Part shown: positions 49,900 through 58,272 of the stretch, piece by piece | Numbering within the stretch: position 1 is the stretch's first letter | How the letters are laid out: the number at the start of each line of letters is the position of its first letter | From: Microbacterium oleivorans | Lineage (GTDB): Bacteria; Actinomycetota; Actinomycetes; Actinomycetales; Microbacteriaceae | NCBI RefSeq assembly: GCF_023715745.1 | Contig: NZ_JAMBOV010000002.1 | Coordinates: forward strand, 558,001 to 622,000 | Direction of reading: 5' to 3' | DNA length: 64,000 nucleotides | Notes under the pieces: model-generated | Told to the model about the DNA's origin: nothing | Databases searched by the model: none | What the model saw: only the letters and a program-made list of their open reading frames with translations | Program-made: the position numbers and the translations under genes

Positions 49900-50639
49900 C
49901 CGAGACGACACGAGCGGACGGCCGCGCCGTCGACCAGCTGCGCCCCGTCACCATCGAGCGCGGATGGAGCGCGCACGCCGAAGGATCCGCCCTCGTCTCC
50001 TTCGGCGGGACGAAGGTGCTGTGCACGGCATCCTTCACCAACGGCGTGCCGCGCTGGCTGACCGGCAAGGGCAAGGGGTGGGTCACCGCCGAGTACGCGA
50101 TGCTCCCCCGAGCGACGAACTCCCGCAACGACCGCGAGTCGATCAAGGGGAAGGTGGGTGGTCGCACCCACGAGATCTCCCGCCTCATCGGTCGTGCGCT
50201 CCGCGCCGTCGTCGACACGAAGGCGCTGGGCGAGAACACGATCGTCATCGACTGCGACGTCCTCCAGGCCGACGGCGGCACCCGCACGGCGGCGATCACG
50301 GGTGCCTACGTCGCCCTCGCCGACGCGATCGAGTGGGGTCGGGCGAAGGGCTTCGTCGGCAAGAACGCCAAGGCGCTGCTCGACTCGGTCTCGGCGGTCT
50401 CGGTCGGAATCATCGACGGGGAGCCCATGCTCGATCTCGCGTACGTCGAGGACGTGCGTGCCGAAACCGACATGAACGTCGTCGTCACCGGGCGCGGTCT
50501 GTTCGTGGAGGTGCAGGGCACGGCGGAGGGCGCGCCGTTCGACAAGCGCGAACTCGACGCGCTGCTCGAGCTCGGAGTGAACGGATGCGGCGACCTGCGC
50601 GACATCCAGCTCGCCGCGCTGGCGGAGGAGCGTGCGTGA
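49896..50639 (+). CDS. rph: Ribonuclease PH
   Basis: A 247-aa phosphorolytic exoribonuclease that trims tRNA 3' ends. It starts [18 protein letters not shown] and carries [34 protein letters not shown] and [24 protein letters not shown] [23 protein letters not shown] 49896 overlaps the murI stop. The length and motifs are normal. It forms hexameric rings in other bacteria. Its stop overlaps the rdgB start. Confidence 0.95.
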
Positions 50640-51223
50640 GCCGCATCGTCCTGGCGACGCACAACGCGCACAAGGTCGAGGAGTTCGGCGCCATCGTCGC
50701 GGCGACGCGGCCTGACCTCGAGGTCGTCGGGTACGACGGACCGGAGCCCGTCGAGGACGGGGTGACCTTCGCGCAGAACGCGCTGATCAAGGCGCGCGCT
50801 GCCGCCGCCCACACCGGCCTGCCTGCCATGGCGGATGACTCCGGCATCAGCGTCGACGTGCTCGGCGGCTCGCCCGGTGTGTTCTCGGCCTATTGGGCGG
50901 GGCATCGCAAGGACGGCGTCGCGAACTACGAGCTGCTCCTCGACCAGCTCTCCGACATCGCGGACCCGCATCGCACGGCGCAGTTCGTCTCGACGATCGC
51001 CCTCGTCGTACCGGGCGGTGACGAGCACGTCGTCGAGGGCGTCTGGCCGGGCCGTCTCGCCCAGGCTCCCGCGGGAGAGAACGGATTCGGGTACGACCCC
51101 GTGTTCCTGCCCGACGACGCGCAGGGGCGCACAGCTGCGCAGCTGACGGCCGCCGAGAAGAACGCGACGTCGCATCGCGCCCGCGCGTTCGAGGCGCTGG
51201 GCCCTCTGCTCGCCGCCCTCTAG
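50636..51223 (+). CDS. rdgB: Non-canonical purine NTP pyrophosphatase (RdgB/HAM1)
   Basis: A 195-aa house-cleaning enzyme that hydrolyses dITP, XTP and similar nucleotides to monophosphates and pyrophosphate. It starts at GTG 50636 (4-nt overlap with rph) and has [18 protein letters not shown], the catalytic [20 protein letters not shown], and [20 protein letters not shown]. It is the last gene of the murI-rph-rdgB unit. Nothing unusual. Confidence 0.95.
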   Translation: MSRIVLATHNAHKVEEFGAIVAATRPDLEVVGYDGPEPVEDGVTFAQNALIKARAAAAHTGLPAMADDSGISVDVLGGSPGVFSAYWAGHRKDGVANYELLLDQLSDIADPHRTAQFVSTIALVVPGGDEHVVEGVWPGRLAQAPAGENGFGYDPVFLPDDAQGRTAAQLTAAEKNATSHRARAFEALGPLLAAL

Positions 51224-51307
51224 GAGGCCACCGGCGTTGCGCTGAGCCTGAGAATCGGATTCATTCCCGAGTTGCTCGGCATCGCCGTGACGGCGTCGGC
51301 CGCGTCC

Positions 51308-51313
51308 TACCCT
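51308..51313 (+). promoter_or_regulatory. -10 box of a probable leaderless promoter for the cation efflux gene
   Basis: TACCCT with a 6-nt spacer before ATG 51320. A perfect GAATC-G-GATTC palindrome lies at 51252-51262, about 50 bp upstream, in the same gap. Confidence 0.45.
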
Positions 51314-51319
51314 CGAGGT

Positions 51320-52231
51320 ATGCACGATCACGCGCCGAGCGGCATCCGGGGAGGCCATCCCCGTCGGCTGCTCGCCGTCTCGTTCGGCATCACCGCGACC
51401 GTCCTCGTGATCCAGCTCGCGGGGGCGATCCTCACGGGATCGCTCGCGCTGCTGGCGGACGCCGGGCACATGTTCACCGACAGCTCCGGCCTCGTGATCG
51501 CTCTCATCGCGGCATCCGTCGCCGCGCGACCCGCCGACGAACGCCAGACGTACGGCTACCAGCGTGCCGAGGTGTTCGGAGCGTTCCTCAACGCCGTCAT
51601 CCTCATCGTCCTCGGCGCATGGATCGCGGTCGAGGCGGTCGGACGGCTCATGGACCCGGCGGACGCCGAGGTCCAGGGTCTGCCGATGCTCGTCGTCGCC
51701 GTGATCGGCCTGATCGCGAATGGTGTCTCGCTCTACGTGCTGAGCGCCGCCCAGCGCACGAGCATCAACGTGCGCGGCGCCTACCTCGAGGTCCTGGGGG
51801 ACCTCCTCGGCTCCGTGGTCGTGATCATCGCGGCGGGGGTCATCTGGCTCACGGGCTGGATGCCGGCGGACGCCGTGGCATCCCTCCTCATCGCCGCGCT
51901 CATCGTGCCCCGAGCCGTCAGCCTGCTGCGCGAGGTGTTCGCCGTGTTGGGCGAACGAGCGCCCGCGGGGACGAAGGTCGCCGACATCCGCGATCACATC
52001 CTCGGGACGGAGGGCGTCGTCGATGTGCACGACGTCCACGTGTGGCAGCTGACGCGCGGTGCGCCGGTGTTCACCGCACACGTCGTGGTCGCGCCGGACC
52101 ACTTCGCCGACGATCGCGCGGGCGCGCTGCTGTCCCGTCTGCAGTCGTGCCTGTCCCGGCACTTCGACGTCGAGCATTCGACCTTCCAGCTCGAGCCCGC
52201 CGGTCACGTCGAACACGACGCCCACGCCTGA
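51320..52231 (+). CDS. Cation diffusion facilitator (CzcD/ZitB-like)
   Basis: A 303-aa divalent cation/proton antiporter, probably for zinc. Six spans are visible. The metal-site pieces are LLADAGHMFTDSSGLVIAL (His/Asp of TM2) and AYLEVLGDLLGSVVVII (TM5). The C-terminal cytoplasmic domain follows (DHILGTEGVVDVHDVHVWQL). ATG 51320 has a leaderless-type TACCCT box. The short N-terminus has one His-containing stretch (MHDHAPSGIRGGH). The next gene follows after 17 bp with its own ribosome site. Confidence 0.92.
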   Translation: MHDHAPSGIRGGHPRRLLAVSFGITATVLVIQLAGAILTGSLALLADAGHMFTDSSGLVIALIAASVAARPADERQTYGYQRAEVFGAFLNAVILIVLGAWIAVEAVGRLMDPADAEVQGLPMLVVAVIGLIANGVSLYVLSAAQRTSINVRGAYLEVLGDLLGSVVVIIAAGVIWLTGWMPADAVASLLIAALIVPRAVSLLREVFAVLGERAPAGTKVADIRDHILGTEGVVDVHDVHVWQLTRGAPVFTAHVVVAPDHFADDRAGALLSRLQSCLSRHFDVEHSTFQLEPAGHVEHDAHA

Positions 52232-52248
52232 ACCGGGAGGACCCACGC

Positions 52249-52611
52249 ATGACTGATCTGGCGACCCCGAATCTGCCATCGCGGGACTTCGACTCCACCT
52301 TGTCGTTCTACGGTCGCCTGGGATTCGCCGCCGCGTACCGCGACGAGGGATGGCTCATCCTCCGTCGCGACGGTGTGCAGCTCGAGTTCTTCCCAGCGCC
52401 CGACGTCGACCCGCTCTCGAGCTCGTTCATGTGCTGCCTCCGGGTCGACGAGCTCGACGAATGGTACGAGCGACTCGTAGAGGCGGGTGTGCCGGAGACG
52501 ACGACCGGCTTCCCCCGCCGTCATCCGCCGCGGATCGAGCCCTGGGGAGGGAGCGTCGCGTTCCTCGTCGACCCCGACGGAACGCAGCTCACCCTCATCC
52601 AGAACCGCTGA
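52249..52611 (+). CDS. ble: Glyoxalase/bleomycin-resistance (VOC) protein, closely Tn5-Ble-like
   Basis: A 120-aa bleomycin-binding-type protein. Its start MTDLATPNLPSRDFDSTLSF is nearly the sequence I recall for the Tn5 bleomycin-resistance protein (MTDQATPNLPSRDFDSTAAF), and SSFMCCLRVDELDEWYE and FLVDPDGTQLTLIQNR match its later parts. Such dimers sequester bleomycin without changing it. The ribosome site GGGAGG lies 8 nt before ATG 52249. It follows the cation efflux gene and converges with ligD (7 bp away). No transposon remains are visible around it, so chromosomal origin of the family is possible. That it protects against bleomycin is inferred from the family. Confidence 0.85.
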   Translation: MTDLATPNLPSRDFDSTLSFYGRLGFAAAYRDEGWLILRRDGVQLEFFPAPDVDPLSSSFMCCLRVDELDEWYERLVEAGVPETTTGFPRRHPPRIEPWGGSVAFLVDPDGTQLTLIQNR

Positions 52612-52618
52612 AACCCGG

Positions 52619-54997
52619 TCAGTTCTCCATACGAACGTCGTCCGGCGTCTTGTCGGGCCGCAGCCCCCGCCAGCGCGCGTGCCGGAGTGTGCCGTTCGGC
52701 GTCGCCTCGGCGTACTCGACCTCGCCGACGACCTCCGGGCGTACCCAGAGCGCATCGGATGCCTCGGCCCGGCCGACGTCGACGAACGGGTTCTCATCGG
52801 TCCGCAGCGGGGTGAGAGCCGCGTCCAATCGGGCCAGGGTCGCGTCGCCGAATCCGGAGCCGACGCGGCCGACGTAGTGGAGACCGTCCGGAGTCGGGAT
52901 GCCCATGAGCAGCGATCCGATCTCGCCCGTTCGTCCGCCTTTCCCTGGACGGATGCCGCCGATCACCACCTCCTGCATCAGGGTGAGCTTCACTTTCAGC
53001 CACTGCTCGCTGCGCTGTCCCCGTCGGTAGCTCGACGAGGGGTCCTTGACGACGATCCCTTCCAGGTCGAGGCCACGGGCCGTGGCGAGGGCGTCGTCGA
53101 CGTCGTCCGCGACGGGCGGCAGGACGATCGGCTCGTTCACGCCGGCAGCGAGCTGTTCGAGGAGTTCCCGCCGCTGTGCGAGCGGCAGTGGCGCGGCATC
53201 CGTCCCGTCGATCTCGAGAAGATCGAACAGCATGAACTGCACCGGGATCCGCCGCGATTCACGCTCGATCTCGGCCGCCTTCGTCAGATGCATGCGGTGC
53301 TGCAGCAGCGAGAAGCTGGGACGCCCGCGCTCGTCGAGCGCGACGATCTCGCCGTCCACCACGCACGGTGCGGGGCCCAACCCCGGCGCGGCGGTCAACT
53401 CGGGGTAGCGCGCCGTGATGTCGGTGCCGCTGCGCGCCCGCAGTCGCAGCTGCTGACCGTCCCAGAGCCCGAGGGCGCGCACGCCGTCCCATTTGAATTC
53501 GACCCAGGCCCCCCAGCGCTCCGCCGCGCGGCGCGCCAGGGGAGGGGTGGATGACGTCGCGAGCATCGGCGCCGGGGCGGGCGGCGTCGAGGCGGTCGGC
53601 GTCGGCGCGGGCGTTCGCCGAGCGGATGCGGCGGGTGCAGCATCCGTCTTCATCCGGTGGAGGAGCCACTGGGACTTCTCTCCCTCGCCGCTCGTACGGA
53701 TGAGGGCAAGGCGCACGGAACCGAGCGGGCCGTCGTCGCGCCCCCTCGCGGTGAAGATCACCTCGTCGTCGCGCCACTTCTCGAGATCGAAGGTGCCGGT
53801 GTCCCAGATCGACATCGATCCGGCACCGTACTCACCGGCGGGGATCTCGCCGGCGAAGTCCAGGTACTCCATGGGGTGCGGCTCGGTCATGACGGCCAGA
53901 TGGTTGGTCGAGGGGGAGTCCGGGATGCCGCGCGGCACCGCCCAGCTGACGAGCACGCCGTCGCGTTCGAGGCGCAGGTCGTAGTGCAGGCGGCGGGCGT
54001 GGTGCTCCTGGATGACGAAGCGGGCGGTGCCGACGGACGGCGCACCGGCGGGGGAGTCCGGCACGGGTTCGGGCGTCTTCGCCGCGGAGCGTTTCGCGAT
54101 GTACGAGGCGAGAGGCCCCGCGTCGGTCGGCGCGAGCGGCGCGAACAGGTCGCCGAGGTCCGCGACCCGGTCGAGGACCTCGGCGAACAGCAGATGGCGC
54201 AGGTCGGGGTCGTCGAGCTCGTCCCAGCTGCGGGGCGCCGCGACGGTCGGTCGTTCCCGGCCGCGGAGCGAGTAGGGCGCGATCGTCGTCTTCTTGCCGT
54301 TGTTCTGGCTCCAGTCGAGGAACACCTTGCCCGGCCGCGCCGCCTTCGACATCTGGCTGACGACGAGGTCGGGGTGGTCGGCTTCGAGCAGGCGTGCGAG
54401 CTCCTTGGCGAAGGCGCTGATCTCGTCGCTCGTGCGGGATCCGTCGAGGGGCGCGTAGAGGTGGATGCCTTTGCTGCCGCTGGTGACGGGCAACGGGTCC
54501 ATCCCCAGGTCGGTGAGGATGGTGCGCGCCCAGCGCGCGACCTCTGCGCACTCGGCGAGCCCTGCGCCGGAGCCCGGGTCGAGGTCGAGCACGAGGCGGT
54601 CGGGATTCCTCCGCTCGCCGGTCGCGTCGAACCGCCATTGCGGGACGTGCAGCTCGATCGAGGCCACCTGCGCGAGATAGACGAGGGTCGGTATCCCGTC
54701 GACGAGCGGGTAGTCCTTGGCGCCTGTCGAGTGCTCGATCGGGAGGCGGCGCACCCACGACGGCGCACCCGCCTCGAGGTGCTTCGCGAAGAACGAGCCC
54801 TCGCTGGTCCCGTCGGGCCAGCGGATGCGGGTGACGGGCCGATCGGCGAGGTGAGGCAGCATCGCCGGCGCGATCCGGGTGAGGTAGTCGATGACCTCGC
54901 CCTTGGTGGTCCCCGTCTCGGGGTACATGACCTTGTCGAGATTCGTCAGCCGCAGACGCCGTCCGTCGACGACGACCTCCTGCGGTGCGGCTGGCAT
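52619..54997 (-). CDS. ligD: ATP-dependent DNA ligase LigD (polymerase, phosphoesterase, ligase domains)
   Basis: A 792-aa multidomain enzyme of bacterial non-homologous end joining. Order: primase-polymerase domain (residues about 10-290; RLVLDLDPGSGAG and KGIHLYAPLDGSRTSDE), 3'-phosphoesterase (about 320-460; EHHARRLHYDLRLERDG and PRGIPDSPSTNHLA), ligase (about 480-790) with nucleophile K502 in WVEFKWDGVRALG and ligase motif LEGIVVKDPSSSYRRG. The order Pol-PE-Lig is that of the mycobacterial enzyme. ATG 54997 has TACTCT 6 nt upstream. It is divergent from ku with 60 bp between them. Confidence 0.95.
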   Translation of the reverse strand: MPAAPQEVVVDGRRLRLTNLDKVMYPETGTTKGEVIDYLTRIAPAMLPHLADRPVTRIRWPDGTSEGSFFAKHLEAGAPSWVRRLPIEHSTGAKDYPLVDGIPTLVYLAQVASIELHVPQWRFDATGERRNPDRLVLDLDPGSGAGLAECAEVARWARTILTDLGMDPLPVTSGSKGIHLYAPLDGSRTSDEISAFAKELARLLEADHPDLVVSQMSKAARPGKVFLDWSQNNGKKTTIAPYSLRGRERPTVAAPRSWDELDDPDLRHLLFAEVLDRVADLGDLFAPLAPTDAGPLASYIAKRSAAKTPEPVPDSPAGAPSVGTARFVIQEHHARRLHYDLRLERDGVLVSWAVPRGIPDSPSTNHLAVMTEPHPMEYLDFAGEIPAGEYGAGSMSIWDTGTFDLEKWRDDEVIFTARGRDDGPLGSVRLALIRTSGEGEKSQWLLHRMKTDAAPAASARRTPAPTPTASTPPAPAPMLATSSTPPLARRAAERWGAWVEFKWDGVRALGLWDGQQLRLRARSGTDITARYPELTAAPGLGPAPCVVDGEIVALDERGRPSFSLLQHRMHLTKAAEIERESRRIPVQFMLFDLLEIDGTDAAPLPLAQRRELLEQLAAGVNEPIVLPPVADDVDDALATARGLDLEGIVVKDPSSSYRRGQRSEQWLKVKLTLMQEVVIGGIRPGKGGRTGEIGSLLMGIPTPDGLHYVGRVGSGFGDATLARLDAALTPLRTDENPFVDVGRAEASDALWVRPEVVGEVEYAEATPNGTLRHARWRGLRPDKTPDDVRMEN

Positions 54998-55003
54998 GGG
55001 CCC

Positions 55004-55009
55004 AGAGTA
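55004..55009 (-). promoter_or_regulatory. -10 box of a probable leaderless promoter for ligD
   Basis: TACTCT on the minus strand with a 6-nt spacer (GGGCCC) before ATG 54997. The ku promoter on the other strand is not as clear. Confidence 0.5.
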
Positions 55010-55057
55010 GTGCGCAAGCCCTGTCGGAACCGGCTGTGACGGGTGTCTACTGGTGTG

Positions 55058-55936
55058 ATGCGAGCGATCTGGAAAGGCGCCCTGACTTTCGGCCTGGTCA
55101 ACGTCCCCGTCAAGGTGTACTCCGCGACGGAGGACCACGACGTGTCCCTGCATCAGGTGCATGCGGCCGACGGCGGCCGCATCCGTTATCAACGCATCTG
55201 CGAGATCGACGGGGAGGTCGTTCCGTACGCCGACATCGACAAGGCGTACGACGACGGCGAACGCACCGTGGTGTTGACCTCGGACGACTTCGCGGCGCTG
55301 CCGAGTGAACGCAGCAGGGAGATCGAGGTGGTCGAGTTCGTGCCGACCGAGCAGATCGACCTGCTGACGCTCGACAAGGCGTATTACCTCGAACCGGACT
55401 CGAAGAGCCCGAAGGCCTACGTCCTGCTGCGCCAGACGCTCGAGCAGACCGATCGCACCGCGATCGTCCGCTTCGCGCTCCGGCAGAAGACGCGTCTGGC
55501 CGCCCTCCGCGTGCGGGGCGACGTCCTCGTGCTGCAGACGCTGCTGTGGGCGGACGAGGTGCGGGAGGCGTCGTTCCCGGTGCTGGACGAGCCGGTGAAG
55601 ATCTCGGGCAAGGAGCTGGAGCTCTCGGCTTCCCTCGTCGACAGCTTCTCGAGCGACTTCGATCCGACCGAGTTCACCGACGAATACCAGCAGGAGCTGC
55701 GCACCCTCATCGAGGCGAAGCTCGAGAAGGGCGACGCCTTCGACACGGCGGAGACCTTCGGCGAGAAGACGGATGCCTCCGGTGGCGAGGTCATCGACCT
55801 GATGGAGGCGTTGCGGGCGAGCGTCGAGAAGAGTCGCGCCGCCCGAGCGGGTTCGGGTTCCGGGAAGAAGGATGCCGCCGCCGACGAGAAGCCGGCGGCG
55901 GCGAAGAAGAAGCCCGCGAAGAAGAAGGCGTCCTGA
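55058..55936 (+). CDS. ku: DNA end-binding protein Ku
   Basis: A 292-aa Ku homodimer subunit. ATG 55058 is used since MRAIWKGALTFGLVNVPVKV is the standard start; five more residues upstream of it are possible through GTG 55043. The Ku core runs to about residue 255 (YRQICEIDG-type YQRICEIDGEVVPYADID; YLEPDSKSPKAYVLLRQTL). A Lys/Ala-rich tail follows (DEKPAAAKKKPAKKKAS), which in other bacteria binds DNA without ends. Ku loads LigD at breaks. It is divergent from ligD and ends back to back with DedA: TGATCA supplies both stop codons. Confidence 0.95.
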   Translation: MRAIWKGALTFGLVNVPVKVYSATEDHDVSLHQVHAADGGRIRYQRICEIDGEVVPYADIDKAYDDGERTVVLTSDDFAALPSERSREIEVVEFVPTEQIDLLTLDKAYYLEPDSKSPKAYVLLRQTLEQTDRTAIVRFALRQKTRLAALRVRGDVLVLQTLLWADEVREASFPVLDEPVKISGKELELSASLVDSFSSDFDPTEFTDEYQQELRTLIEAKLEKGDAFDTAETFGEKTDASGGEVIDLMEALRASVEKSRAARAGSGSGKKDAAADEKPAAAKKKPAKKKAS

Positions 55937-56707
55937 TCAGGGGCGCCGGGTCTCGCCGTCGGGACGCTCGTCGAACGCCTCGGGCTCGAGCACGAGCTGC
56001 TGCGCCTCGGCCTCGTCGGTGACCCCGTCGGAGCCGGCAGCCATCTCGCGCTTGACCTTGCGCTTCTCAGCGAAGTAGTGCCAGACGATGAAGACGATCG
56101 TGCCGGCGACGGCGACGAGGAGGATGACGTCGATGTACTCCGCGACGAACTCGCCGACTCCCGGGATGAGGCTGACGAGGTAGCCGACCACGGTGAGGCC
56201 GAAGCCCCAGATGACGGCACCGATGAGGTTGTACAGGGAGTACTTGTGCCACGCCATCTTGCCGACGCCGGCGGCGACGGGAGCGAAGGTGCGCACGATC
56301 GGCACGAAGCGCGCGAGGATGACGGTCACGCCGCCGTACCGTTCGAAGAACGCGTTCGTCCGCTCGACGTTGCTGCGACTGAAGAGGCCGGATTCCTTGC
56401 GTTCGAACACGGCAGGTCCGCCCTTGCGGCCGATCAGGTAGCCGACCTCACCGCCGAGGAACGCCGCCAGACCGATCAGCAGACCGACCACCCAGACGTT
56501 GATGCCGAAGACGCCGTTGGGCGCATGCGTCACCGGATTCGACAGGAGTCCAGCCATGATCAGCAGCGTGTCGCCCGGCAGGAGGAAGCCGACGAGCAGG
56601 CCGGTCTCGGCGAAGACGATGAAACAGACGACCACGAGGGCCCACGGGCCGGCCGCGTTGATGATGGTCTCGGGGTCCAGCCACGGGAGCAGTGCGAAGG
56701 GGTGCAC
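55937..56707 (-). CDS. DedA family membrane protein
   Basis: A 256-aa protein of the DedA/VTT superfamily, possibly a lipid scramblase or transporter. The start is GTG 56707 with GAAGGA as ribosome site; an upstream extension reaches into the tRNA-Leu gene and is rejected. It has four to five spans; the family signatures are ETGLLVGFLLPGDTLLIMAG, GGEVGYLIGRKGGP and FARFVPIVRTFAPVAAGVG-type VILARFVPIVRTFAPVAAGV. It ends in an acidic tail. It converges on ku with no gap. Confidence 0.92.
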   Translation of the reverse strand: MHPFALLPWLDPETIINAAGPWALVVVCFIVFAETGLLVGFLLPGDTLLIMAGLLSNPVTHAPNGVFGINVWVVGLLIGLAAFLGGEVGYLIGRKGGPAVFERKESGLFSRSNVERTNAFFERYGGVTVILARFVPIVRTFAPVAAGVGKMAWHKYSLYNLIGAVIWGFGLTVVGYLVSLIPGVGEFVAEYIDVILLVAVAGTIVFIVWHYFAEKRKVKREMAAGSDGVTDEAEAQQLVLEPEAFDERPDGETRRP

Positions 56708-56779
56708 GGAGGTCCTTCGAGTCGCGACGGGGAATCCGTCGACGGGTGGGCGCAAGGTGTGAGGCACGCCGGTGCCTCG

Positions 56780-56861
56780 TGCGGAAGGGGGGACTTGAAC
56801 CCCCACGCCCGAAGGCACAGGAACCTAAATCCTGCGTGTCTGCCGATTTCACCACTCCCGC
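56780..56861 (-). tRNA. tRNA-Leu (anticodon UAG)
   Basis: The 82-nt minus-strand sequence has acceptor GCGGGAG pairing with CTTCCGC, anticodon stem CAGGA/TCCTG around TTTAGGT (anticodon TAG), a long variable arm (TGCCTTCGGGCG) and a T-loop GGTTCAAGT. A73 follows; CCA is not encoded. Confidence 0.95.
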
Positions 56862-57058
56862 TGGTCCGTTCAGTCTAGGGCGCGCGGTGGGAGACACCTG
56901 AGAGGGATATCCCGACTCCTGGCGGCGGTCGGATCAGCGCGGGGTCGTCCAGCAGGGGCGCCCGGAAGTCGGCGTCCACGTGCGGACCCTGGGCGAAGTG
57001 ATGGAGGATCCCTTCGCTCGCGTGGGGGGTGCCGCCGCTCCACGCAGGAATCGTGGCG

Positions 57059-57067
57059 TGTGGATAA
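57059..57067 (-). promoter_or_regulatory. Perfect DnaA-box-like site upstream of the pilus operon
   Basis: TTATCCACA on the minus strand, 41 bp before tadA. It matches the bacterial DnaA box exactly. It is single, so its use is uncertain. The other 240 bp of this gap (56862-57108) show no further named element. Confidence 0.35.
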
Positions 57068-57108
57068 CTCCCGCGCGGCTCCGGGCGGGGTTGCGAGGAT
57101 CCCAGGCC

Positions 57109-58272
57109 ATGAGCGTCGCGTCCTCCACGACTTCGCCCCGTGGGCAGTCCACGGTCGCCGAGCGGGTGCGCGAGCGGTTGCGAAGCGAACAGGTCGATCC
57201 CTCCCGCGACCCGGACCGCGCGGCGTTCATCGCCCGAGCCGAGGTGCGCAGGCACAACGATTTCGCGCTCGCTCGTGGCGTCGACGTCATCGAAGACGAA
57301 GCGGCGTCCGTCCGCGACATCCTCTCCACTGTCGCGGGGTACGGGCCGCTGCAAGCGCTGCTGGATGACCCCGAGGTCGAGGAGATCTGGGTCAACGCCC
57401 CCGACAGGGTCTACATCGCTCGAGAAGGCCGCAGCGAGCGCGCGCCGATCGTCCTGACCGACGCGGCCGTGCGCGACCTCGTCGAGCGGATGCTGCACGC
57501 CACCGGCCGACGCGTGGATCTGAGTCAGCCCTTCGTCGACGCATCCCTGCCGGACGGCTCACGGCTTCACGTCGTCATCCCGGACATCACGCGCCGCCAC
57601 TGGGCGGTCAACATCCGGAAGTTCCTCGCCCGCTTCCGCACCCTCGACGACCTCGTCGCCGCCGGTTCGGTCCGTGCGGAAGCAGCAACGATCCTGCGGG
57701 AGGCGATGCGCGACGGCACGAGTGTGATCGTCTCGGGTGCCACCCACGCCGGCAAGACCACCCTCCTCGGTGCGCTCATCGCCGCGGCGCCCGGGCATCA
57801 CCGGATCGTGACGGTCGAGGAGACGTTCGAGCTGAACGCGCAGGCGCCCGATCTCGTGGCGCTGCAGGGCCGCCAGCCCAGCCTCGAGGGAACCGGTGAG
57901 GTGTCCCTGCGCCGCCTCGTGAAAGAAGCGCTGCGCATGCGGCCCGACCGGCTCGTCGTGGGCGAGGTGCGCGACGCCGAGGCGCTCGATCTGCTCCTCG
58001 CCCTCAACACCGGCGTGCCCGGGGCCGCGACGATCCACGCCAACTCCGCGAGGGACGCGCTCCGCAAGCTCGGCTCGCTGCCCCTCCTGGCCGGGCGAAA
58101 CATCGACCGGGACTTCCTCCTCCCGGCGATCGCCGCGTCCGTCGGACTCGTCGTCCACTGTCGACGGGATGCTGACGGTCGCCGCGCGGTCGTCGAGATC
58201 GCCGCTCCGACAGGTCGGGTCGTCGACGGCGTCGTCGAGACCCGGTCGTTGTTCGGCGGTGACGACGGATGA
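57109..58272 (+). CDS. tadA: Tad pilus secretion ATPase (TadA/CpaF)
   Basis: A 387-aa hexameric ATPase that drives pilus assembly. ATG 57109 gives MSVASSTTSPRGQSTVAERV; a 43-residue extension is possible but has no homology-like sequence. The N-terminal region GYGPLQALLDDPEVEEIWVN, Walker A VSGATHAGKTTLLGAL, EETFELNAQAPDLVALQGRQ, and VVGEVRDAEALDLLLALNTG (Walker B region) are typical of CpaF. It is the first gene of a seven-gene Tad operon and overlaps tadB by 4 nt. No CpaE homolog is found before it. Confidence 0.92.
   Translation: MSVASSTTSPRGQSTVAERVRERLRSEQVDPSRDPDRAAFIARAEVRRHNDFALARGVDVIEDEAASVRDILSTVAGYGPLQALLDDPEVEEIWVNAPDRVYIAREGRSERAPIVLTDAAVRDLVERMLHATGRRVDLSQPFVDASLPDGSRLHVVIPDITRRHWAVNIRKFLARFRTLDDLVAAGSVRAEAATILREAMRDGTSVIVSGATHAGKTTLLGALIAAAPGHHRIVTVEETFELNAQAPDLVALQGRQPSLEGTGEVSLRRLVKEALRMRPDRLVVGEVRDAEALDLLLALNTGVPGAATIHANSARDALRKLGSLPLLAGRNIDRDFLLPAIAASVGLVVHCRRDADGRRAVVEIAAPTGRVVDGVVETRSLFGGDDG

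Noticed and set aside
52249..52611. Tn5 or IS50 remnant around the ble-like gene
   Set aside because: No transposase, terminal repeat or kanamycin/streptomycin gene nearby; both flanking genes are complete and ordinary.
56708..56818. N-terminal extension of DedA into the tRNA-Leu gene
   Set aside because: It would translate tRNA sequence; GTG 56707 has a ribosome site and starts the conserved part.
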